From Erwinia_E haradaeae_H (GTDB taxonomy: Bacteria; Pseudomonadota; Gammaproteobacteria; Enterobacterales; Enterobacteriaceae), in the NCBI RefSeq assembly GCF_900698885.1, contig NZ_LR217705.1, forward strand, positions 62,001 through 126,000: a DNA stretch of 64,000 bases, given 5' to 3'. The notes under the pieces were generated by a model. That model was not told the DNA's origin and did not search any database. It saw only the letters and a program-made list of their open reading frames with translations. Positions 57,883 through 64,000 of the stretch are shown here, piece by piece. Each line of letters begins with the position of its first letter. The first letter of the stretch is position 1. The position numbers were made by a program, and so were the translations under genes.

Positions 57883-58959
57883 TTACTCAAGTTGAACCGG
57901 AACTCGTGGAGATAGCGCGCACATAAGTTCATATCCCACAGTCTTAGATGCTGTGGCAACATCGTCAATTTTAACATTTTTGCCCCATAATTCTACTTTA
58001 CTGCCAATATAAGCCTGTGGACATAGGGTTAAGTCTATTGCCATCATATCCATAGAAACAGTCCCAATAGTTTTTGTCATATGTTCTAAGATTTTTACAG
58101 GGGTTCCAGAAGGGGCATGGCGTGGATAGCCATCAGCATAACCGCAGGCAACTATTCCAATGCGTTGTTTGCAATTCGCTCGATAGCTGTTATCGTAGCC
58201 TACTGTTGACCCAGAGGCAATCTCCTGAATGGCAATAATTTTACTATTGAGTGTCATAACAGGTTCAAAGCCACTATTTGACATGATACTCTGATTACCA
58301 TCTCTTTTTGGAAAGGCACCGTATAATATAATCCCAGGACGAACCCAATTAAGATGAGTTTGAGGGTGCAAAAGAATAGCGGCAGAATTGGCTAGTGACA
58401 TCTGACAATTAAGATTCTTTGAGGCTTGATAAATTTTCTGCATTGGTTCGATGACGCCTTCTGCATTCTCCGCGTTCGCAAAGTGTGCCATAAGTGTTAA
58501 TGTGCCTATACTTTTTATTTCCTTTAGTTGTTGCCAAACAGAGTGGATATCATCTGGTTGAAAACCAAGACGATTCATACCACAATTCATTTTTAAATAA
58601 ATATGCAATGGAGCTAATAATTTAGCTTTTGCTAATGCTTTAATTTGCCATTGACTGTGTACAACTGTAGTTAAATTATACTGTGCTAAGATTTTTATAT
58701 CGTTTGGATGAAAAAAACCCTCTAATAACAAAATAGGTTTCTGCCATCCACTGTCTCGGAGCAATAAGGCCTCATGGATACTAAGCAAAGCAAAACCATC
58801 TGCTTGACATAGACTCTTCCAGATTCTCTTAATGCCATGACCGTAGGCGTTAGCTTTTACTACAGCCCAAAGTTGTGCAGTAGAAATCATCTTACGCACT
58901 ATAGAGAGATTATTTTTTAATGCCTTTTGATTGATTATTGCCACAATTGGACGAGACAT
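57883..58959 (-). CDS. alr: alanine racemase
   Basis: PLP enzyme converting L- to D-alanine for peptidoglycan. 358 aa (E. coli Alr 359). The PLP lysine is Lys35 in VVKANAYGHG; the catalytic tyrosine lies in GYADGYPR. The N-terminal TIM-barrel (MNCGMNRLGF, MAHFANAE) and C-terminal beta-domain (SMDMMAIDL, ELMCALSPRVP) are complete. AAGGAAAG precedes the ATG. It is isolated; E. coli dnaB, which precedes alr, is absent. Retention of Alr and DapA argues that the cell still builds some wall. Confidence 0.97.
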   Translation of the reverse strand: MSRPIVAIINQKALKNNLSIVRKMISTAQLWAVVKANAYGHGIKRIWKSLCQADGFALLSIHEALLLRDSGWQKPILLLEGFFHPNDIKILAQYNLTTVVHSQWQIKALAKAKLLAPLHIYLKMNCGMNRLGFQPDDIHSVWQQLKEIKSIGTLTLMAHFANAENAEGVIEPMQKIYQASKNLNCQMSLANSAAILLHPQTHLNWVRPGIILYGAFPKRDGNQSIMSNSGFEPVMTLNSKIIAIQEIASGSTVGYDNSYRANCKQRIGIVACGYADGYPRHAPSGTPVKILEHMTKTIGTVSMDMMAIDLTLCPQAYIGSKVELWGKNVKIDDVATASKTVGYELMCALSPRVPVQLE

Positions 58960-59460
58960 AATCTTTCCTTATATCTATAGATATAGTGGCCTATGCATAG
59001 GGGTGTATAATATATTATCCAAAATATATTTATTAAGATTATCGAGTGATCTAATTTCGCCATAATAAAAACAATAGATTATCTTTAATTAATGTCAGTA
59101 TACAATATAATTAACATATTATCTCTACCTTAATAATGATGATTTCGCATTATCTGATATTTGCGAGAAAGTAATACATTATAGAAAGCAATATATATAG
59201 GATTATGATAATTTTCTAAACAGTAAATTCTGTTAGATATGATTTACTATGCATTAGTTACTATGCCCTGCATAGTTTTTGTATAATTGTTTATGTTTTT
59301 ATGTTTTAGAGTAATGAAAAACACTATTTAATAAGCTCAAAAAGCCTTACTGAATGTTACACTATGCTTGTTTGTTAGCAAAAACTATAAATAATGATTA
59401 AAAGTTATTATAATTATTATTAATACATTGATTTTGTAAAAATACAATAATTAGGAGAAG

Positions 59461-59505
59461 ATTATTCTTTTTGTAAAATTTTGTCATATTTTACAAAAAA
59501 ATAAT
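59461..59505. repeat. 18-bp inverted repeat upstream of dnaA
   Basis: The left arm (59461-59479) and right arm (59488-59505) pair over 18 bp with a single bulged C at 59467. The 8-nt loop is TTTGTCAT. The right arm ends at the -10 element of the putative dnaA promoter. Confidence 0.85.
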
Positions 59506-59510
59506 ATAAT
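59481..59510 (+). promoter_or_regulatory. putative sigma70 promoter of dnaA
   Basis: TTGTCA (59481-59486; 5 of 6 to TTGACA) and TATAAT (59505-59510; perfect) are separated by 18 bp, predicting a start about 40 bp before the dnaA GTG. The -35 lies in the loop and the spacer in the right arm of the inverted repeat. TATAAT matches are common by chance in AT-rich DNA; the paired -35 makes this one better than most. Confidence 0.5.
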
Positions 59511-59558
59511 TTATTATTTTAGTTTTGGTGTTTTTTGATTTTTTAAGTGGGGCCCGCC

Positions 59559-60950
59559 GTGTCACTTACACTTTGGCAACAGTGTCTTGCTTGTTTAAAG
59601 GATGATTTACCTAAGACTGAATTCAGAATCTGGATACGACCCTTACAAGCTGAAATAAATAATAATACGTTAGCTTTATACGCACCCAATCGTTTTGTGC
59701 TAGACTGGGTGAGAGATAAATATATTCATCATATTAATACCCTCTTAAAAAATTTTGGCGGTGTTAATGTTCCTTTGCTTCTTTTTAAGGTGGGTAGAAA
59801 GTCTAGCTATCATATAGCCAACGAACCTGATATAACTAGCATCCGTACCATTACAAGTCAGATTCGTAGCCCATCATTCATGAGCTCGACGCGATGGTGT
59901 CATGTCGCAACGTTTTCAGATGTTTCCTATCAATCTAATGTGAACGCTAGATATAAATTTGAAAACTTTGTTGATGGTCAGTCAAATCAACTAGCACATA
60001 TAGTAGCACAGCAAGTAGCAGATCATCCTGGTGAAACGTATAATCCTCTTTTTCTTTATGGAGGAACAGGGCTAGGTAAAACGCATTTATTGCATGCAGT
60101 GGGGAATGGGATTTTAGCAAAAAAATCTAACGAAACTGTGGTATATATGCGCTCTGAGCGTCTTGTAAAGGACATAGCTAAAGCATTACAAAGCAATGCA
60201 ATTGAAAAGTTTAACTGTTATTATCGCTCAGTAAAAGCGCTATTAATTGATGATATTCAGTTCTTTGCCAATAAAGAACGCCCTCAAGAAGAGTTTTTTC
60301 ATACCTTCAATGCCCTGCTAGAAGGTAACCAGCAGATTATTTTAACTTCTGACCGTTACCCAAGAGAAATTAATGGCGTAGAGGATAGACTAAAATCGCG
60401 ATTTGGATGGGGATTAACAGTTGCTATTAAGCCGCCAGAGCTGGAAACCCGTGTAGCTATTTTAACGAAAAAAGCTTATGAAAACAATATCCTGTTACCG
60501 AGAGAAGTGGCATGTTTTATTGCCACAAGATTACGTTCTAATATAGGAGAATTAGAAGGCGCATTGAATCGTATAATAGCTAATTCAAGAGTGACTGGTC
60601 GTTCAATTACAATGGATTTTGTTCAAGAAGTGCTTCGTGATCTGCTAGTATTACAGAATCAACTAATAACTATTAATTTTATTCAGAAAACAGTGGCTCA
60701 GTATTATAAAATTCAAGTCGTTGATTTATTATCAAAACGGAGATCCCGTTCAGTTACCCGCCCAAGACAGATGGCAATGGCGATCACTAAAAAATTAACT
60801 AATCATAGTTTCCCAGAAATTGGTAATGCTTTTGGAGGGCGTGATCATACTACGGTTTTGCATGCCTGCCGAAAAATTGAACAGCTGCATAAAGAGAGTA
60901 AGGATATTCAAGAAGATTTTTCTACTCTCATTAAAATCTTATCCTCTTAA
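59559..60950 (+). CDS. dnaA: chromosomal replication initiator protein DnaA
   Basis: AAA+ ATPase that opens the replication origin and regulates its own gene. The GTG at 59559 gives VSLTLWQQCL, identical in layout to the E. coli start, with AAGTGGGG upstream and a similar GTGG...CCGCC context, so the earlier in-frame GTG at 59547 is rejected. 463 aa (E. coli 467). Domain I covers about 1-85, a short linker 86-125, and the AAA+ domain follows, with Walker A GGTGLGKT (168-175), LIDDIQFF (Walker B) and LKSRFGWGL. Domain IV ends with GGRDHTTVLHACRKI, which reads DnaA boxes. Intact, followed by dnaN after 27 bp. Confidence 0.98.
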   Translation: MSLTLWQQCLACLKDDLPKTEFRIWIRPLQAEINNNTLALYAPNRFVLDWVRDKYIHHINTLLKNFGGVNVPLLLFKVGRKSSYHIANEPDITSIRTITSQIRSPSFMSSTRWCHVATFSDVSYQSNVNARYKFENFVDGQSNQLAHIVAQQVADHPGETYNPLFLYGGTGLGKTHLLHAVGNGILAKKSNETVVYMRSERLVKDIAKALQSNAIEKFNCYYRSVKALLIDDIQFFANKERPQEEFFHTFNALLEGNQQIILTSDRYPREINGVEDRLKSRFGWGLTVAIKPPELETRVAILTKKAYENNILLPREVACFIATRLRSNIGELEGALNRIIANSRVTGRSITMDFVQEVLRDLLVLQNQLITINFIQKTVAQYYKIQVVDLLSKRRSRSVTRPRQMAMAITKKLTNHSFPEIGNAFGGRDHTTVLHACRKIEQLHKESKDIQEDFSTLIKILSS

Positions 60951-60977
60951 ATTGATAATACGCCAGGTTTTTATATT

Positions 60978-62078
60978 ATGAAATTTAGTGTAGAACGTGA
61001 ACGTTTGTTAAAACCATTGCAACATGTAAGCGCTGCATTAAGTAGCCGTCCTATATTGCCCATTCTTTATAATCTTCTGTTAGAGGTTAAAGACAGGGTA
61101 TTGTTTTTGATTGGTACTGATTTAGAAATGCAGATAGCAGTGCGCATCTTATTAACTAAAGAGTGTCAATTGGGCATGGCTACTATTCCTGCACGTAAAT
61201 TTTTTGAGATTTGTCGTGGATTACCAGTAGGTTCAGAAATCTTTGTGTACCTGGAAGGAGATAGGATTTTTGTGCGATCTGATCGCAGTCGTTTTTCCCT
61301 CGTTACTTTACCAGCTACTGATTTTCCTAATCTAGATCACTCGACGAGTGAAGTGGCATTTATTGTGAACCAAAGGAGCATCAAACACTTAATTGAAGCT
61401 ACACAGTTTTCTATGGCGAATCAAGATGTGCGATATTATTTAAATGGAATGTTATTTGAGACAGTAGGAACAATGTTATATATCGTTTCTACAGATGGGC
61501 ATCGATTATCAATAGGTTCTATGTCACTAGACAAGTTACTGGCGAGTTACTCTGTGATTGTTCCACGTAAAGGTGTTACAGAACTTTCTCGTTTATTAGA
61601 TGATAGTGAAACACCATTAGAGATAGAACTTGGAAAAAATAATATTCGTATTTCTATTGGTTCTTGTGTGTTTACTTCTAAGTTAGTTGATGGTCGGTTT
61701 CCGGACTATCGCAGTGCCATATCATCGCCACCTATTAAAACTATAGAGGTGAACCGTGAGGCATTGAAAAAATCTCTTATGCGTGCGTCTATTTTATCTA
61801 ATTCTAAATCCCGTAGTGTTTGCCTGCATATTAGTGAGAATCAGTTTAAAATTACAGCACAGAATCAAGAAAAGGAAGAGGCGGAAGAAATTTTAGATGT
61901 AATTTATCACGGAAGTCAGATAGAAATTGGTTTAAATGTTAGTTATATTTTAGATGTGTTAAATACATTAAAATGTAACAATGTTTGTATATCGCTAAGT
62001 GATTCTACATCCAGTGTGCATATCAAAGATGCGGTGATGCCATTTGCAAGTTACATCATTATGCCAATTCGTTTATAA
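60978..62078 (+). CDS. dnaN: DNA polymerase III beta subunit (sliding clamp)
   Basis: Ring-shaped processivity clamp for DNA polymerase III. 366 aa, exactly the E. coli length, made of three clamp domains. Conserved stretches include LPILYNLLLEV, GTDLEMQ, ATQFSMANQDVRYYLNGMLFE, TDGHRL, FTSKLVDGRFPDY and the C-terminal IMPIRL that forms part of the partner-binding pocket. CAGG lies near the start. Second gene after dnaA. recF, the usual third gene, is missing: only 87 bp separate dnaN from gyrB. Confidence 0.98.
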   Translation: MKFSVERERLLKPLQHVSAALSSRPILPILYNLLLEVKDRVLFLIGTDLEMQIAVRILLTKECQLGMATIPARKFFEICRGLPVGSEIFVYLEGDRIFVRSDRSRFSLVTLPATDFPNLDHSTSEVAFIVNQRSIKHLIEATQFSMANQDVRYYLNGMLFETVGTMLYIVSTDGHRLSIGSMSLDKLLASYSVIVPRKGVTELSRLLDDSETPLEIELGKNNIRISIGSCVFTSKLVDGRFPDYRSAISSPPIKTIEVNREALKKSLMRASILSNSKSRSVCLHISENQFKITAQNQEKEEAEEILDVIYHGSQIEIGLNVSYILDVLNTLKCNNVCISLSDSTSSVHIKDAVMPFASYIIMPIRL

Positions 62079-62096
62079 TACGTGCATAGTAAGTTT

Positions 62097-62126
62097 TTGC
62101 AGGTAGTGTAGAAGTGATAGTATAAT
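62097..62126 (+). promoter_or_regulatory. possible promoter of gyrB
   Basis: TTGCAG (62097-62102) and a perfect TATAAT (62121-62126), 18 bp apart, about 40 bp before the gyrB ATG. The -35 is weak. In E. coli gyrB is separately promoted and supercoiling-sensitive; whether that holds here cannot be seen. Confidence 0.35.
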
Positions 62127-62165
62127 AGTTTTTTATTTAAAAATTAAAATTAATGAGAAAGATTG

Positions 62166-64000
62166 ATGCCAAACATGTATGACTCTTCGAGTATTAAGGT
62201 GTTAAAAGGGCTTGATGCAGTACGAAAACGCCCTGGTATGTATATTGGTAATACAGATGATGGAACTGGTTTACATCACATGGTTTTTGAGGTAGTGGAT
62301 AATGCAATTGATGAAACGCTTGCAGGTTATTGTTCGCATATTAGTGTAACTATTTATTCCGATCGCTCCGTGTCAATACAAGATAATGGTCGTGGTATTC
62401 CTACGGGAATACATACAGAAGAGGGGGTTTCTGCTGCGGAAGTGATTATGACGATTTTACATGCTGGTGGAAAATTTGATGATAACTCATACAAAGTATC
62501 TGGAGGTCTTCATGGCGTTGGTGTATCCGTGGTAAATGCACTATCAGAAAAATTAGAGTTGACTATTTTTCGTGAAGGAAAAATATATTTTCAAACTTAT
62601 ATGCATGGTAAAGCACAATCTCCGCTAGATATAATAGGTGATACTCATTTGACAGGCACATTAGTTCGTTTCTGGCCTAGTCACAATACTTTTAAAAATG
62701 TTATAGATTTTGAATATTCAATTTTAGAAAAACGTTTACGGGAATTATCTTTCCTTAATTCTGGGGTGTCCATAGTTTTAGAAGATAAACGACATAATAA
62801 AGAAGATGTGTACCATTATAAAGGTGGGTTGCAAGCGTTTATTAAATACCTAAACAGAAACAAGACACCGATTCACCCTAATATTTTTTATTACATCACC
62901 CAGAAAGATAACATTGGTGTAGAGGTAGCCTTGCAGTGGAATGATGGTTTTAAGGAAATTATACACTGTTTTACTAATAATATTCCACAACGTGATGGTG
63001 GGACTCATCTTGTTGGTTTTCGGTCTTCTATGACTCGCACTCTAAATACTTATATGGACAGAGAAGGATATACTAAGAAATCTAAAGTGTCTATTATTGG
63101 TGATGATGCGCGTGAAGGATTGATTGCTGTCATATCAATTAAATCTTCAGATCCAAAATTTTCTTCACAAACTAAAGATAAACTAGTTTCATCTGAGGTA
63201 AAAACGGTAGTTGAGCAAACAATGAATGAGTTGCTTTACGCTTATTTATTAGAGCACCCAGGTGATGCGAAAATAATAGTTGGAAAGATTATTGATGCAG
63301 CTCGTGCTCGGGAAGCATCTCGTCGCGCACGAGAAATAACTCGCCGAAAGGGCGCATTAGATTTATCTAGCTTACCTGGAAAGTTAGCTGATTGCCAAGA
63401 AAAAAATCCAGCTCTCTCTGAGCTTTATTTAGTGGAAGGTGACTCAGCTGGTGGATCTGCAAAACAGGGGAGAAACCGTAAAAATCAAGCTATTTTACCA
63501 TTAAAAGGGAAAATTCTTAATGTAGAAAAAGCGCGTTTTGATAAAATGCTGGCATCGCAGGAGGTTGCAACGCTGATTACCGCTTTGGGTTGTGGTATTG
63601 GTCGTGATGAGTACAATCCAGATAAGTTACGTTATCATAACATTATTATTATGACCGATGCAGATGTTGATGGATCGCATATTCGCACATTACTTTTAAC
63701 GTTTTTCTATCGTCAAATGCCAGAAATTATCGAGCGAGGGCATCTCTATATTGCGCAACCACCACTGTATAAGGTTAAAAGAGGTAAGCAAGAAAAATAT
63801 ATTAAAGATGATGATGCTATGGATCAGTATCAAATGTCCATTGCTCTTGAGAAGGCTGTGCTACATGTTGGGAATGACGGGCTAGACTTAAGAGGAGCGC
63901 AGCTTGAAATATTAGTCAATACATTCCAGGATACACATAGAATGATTAAAAAATTAGAGCGTTATTATCCAACAGAATTACTTAATGCGCTCATTTATCA
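62166..64000 (+). CDS. gyrB: DNA gyrase subunit B, cut by the window edge
   Basis: ATPase subunit of DNA gyrase, which introduces negative supercoils. The ATG gives MPNMYDSSSIKVLKG, matching the E. coli start, and 611 codons read without interruption to the right edge (E. coli GyrB is about 804 aa). The GHKL ATPase domain shows DNAIDETLAG with the catalytic Glu, DNGRGIP, and the GGLHGVGVSVVNAL lid region. The transducer domain has TKDKLVSSEVK. The Toprim domain has EGDSAGGSA, PLKGKILNVEKA and TDADVDGSHI. The end of the visible part corresponds to the Gram-negative-specific insert. It directly follows dnaN because recF is gone. Confidence 0.98.
   Translation, partial: MPNMYDSSSIKVLKGLDAVRKRPGMYIGNTDDGTGLHHMVFEVVDNAIDETLAGYCSHISVTIYSDRSVSIQDNGRGIPTGIHTEEGVSAAEVIMTILHAGGKFDDNSYKVSGGLHGVGVSVVNALSEKLELTIFREGKIYFQTYMHGKAQSPLDIIGDTHLTGTLVRFWPSHNTFKNVIDFEYSILEKRLRELSFLNSGVSIVLEDKRHNKEDVYHYKGGLQAFIKYLNRNKTPIHPNIFYYITQKDNIGVEVALQWNDGFKEIIHCFTNNIPQRDGGTHLVGFRSSMTRTLNTYMDREGYTKKSKVSIIGDDAREGLIAVISIKSSDPKFSSQTKDKLVSSEVKTVVEQTMNELLYAYLLEHPGDAKIIVGKIIDAARAREASRRAREITRRKGALDLSSLPGKLADCQEKNPALSELYLVEGDSAGGSAKQGRNRKNQAILPLKGKILNVEKARFDKMLASQEVATLITALGCGIGRDEYNPDKLRYHNIIIMTDADVDGSHIRTLLLTFFYRQMPEIIERGHLYIAQPPLYKVKRGKQEKYIKDDDAMDQYQMSIALEKAVLHVGNDGLDLRGAQLEILVNTFQDTHRMIKKLERYYPTELLNALIY

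Larger units (their letters stand above)
58960..59558. other. divergent alr-dnaA intergenic region
   Basis: About 600 bp without an ORF. No rpmH-rnpA remnant and no clear cluster of DnaA boxes (TTATNCACA) is visible, so I do not call an origin. It ends with the long inverted repeat and putative promoter of dnaA. Confidence 0.6.

Noticed and set aside
58960..59558. Possible replication origin next to dnaA
   Set aside because: No cluster of TTATNCACA boxes, no GATC cluster and no 13-mer array could be seen; a skew calculation would be needed.
1..64000. CRISPR arrays, insertion sequences, prophage, toxin-antitoxin or secretion clusters
   Set aside because: No spaced repeat arrays, transposase motifs, phage genes or effector-like ORFs were found on either strand; all long ORFs are explained by housekeeping genes.

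Overview
The window is a piece of a reduced, AT-rich bacterial chromosome that belongs, by gene content and protein similarity, to the Enterobacterales (Gammaproteobacteria). Three things support this. NuoC and NuoD are fused. The proteins are almost collinear with their E. coli counterparts (CvrA, PfkA, FieF, DnaN, GyrB). Several E. coli neighbourhoods survive: fieF-pfkA, cysE-gpsA-secB, dapA-bamC-purC, lepA-lepB-rnc-era, nuoA-N, dnaA-dnaN-gyrB and folD near argU. About one third of the window has no recognisable gene, there are no insertion sequences or prophage genes, and many neighbours present in E. coli are gone (recF, recO, iscR, iscU, holC, pepA). This fits a host-restricted, probably insect-associated symbiont at an intermediate stage of genome reduction. 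The sequence alone does not let me name the species.

Layout. 1-7.8 kb: the 5' part of an AI-2E-family membrane protein gene at the edge, cvrA, dut, valS and tRNA-Leu(CAA). 7.8-12 kb: a long gene-free stretch containing a perfect 44-bp palindrome, then fieF and pfkA. 13.4-15.7 kb: cysE-gpsA-secB on the minus strand. 15.7-19 kb: a 3.3-kb stretch without genes, rich in short tandem duplications. 19-26.6 kb: tusA, bamE, dapA-bamC, purC and lysC. 27.5-42.7 kb: a complete respiratory complex I operon (13 genes). 43-53 kb: iscS (minus), coaE, lepA-lepB-rnc-era and rsmA (minus). 53.8-59 kb: tRNA-Arg(UCU), folD and alr, with long gene-free gaps. 59.5-64 kb: dnaA-dnaN and a gyrB gene cut by the right edge.

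How the genes work together. They cover replication start-up and topology (DnaA, DnaN, GyrB), ribosome and tRNA functions (LepA, Era, RNase III, RsmA, ValS, TusA/IscS), protein export and outer-membrane assembly (SecB, LepB, BamC, BamE), glycolysis and phospholipid precursors (PfkA, GpsA), wall precursors (Alr, DapA), cofactors (CoaE, FolD), aerobic respiration (Nuo) and lysine/cysteine biosynthesis (LysC, DapA, CysE).

The most notable observation is that three end-product-regulated amino-acid enzymes (LysC, DapA, CysE) carry substitutions at the positions where E. coli feedback inhibition maps. No lysine riboswitch is visible upstream of lysC. Other unusual points are an RNase III with Asn in place of a conserved metal-binding Asp, an IscS lacking its C-terminal IscU-docking tail, a sigma70-like dnaA promoter whose -35 element lies in the loop of an 18-bp inverted repeat, and a recurrent pattern of two-copy 15-23-nt tandem duplications in non-coding DNA. 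I found no new multi-gene system such as a defence island, secondary-metabolite cluster or CRISPR locus.
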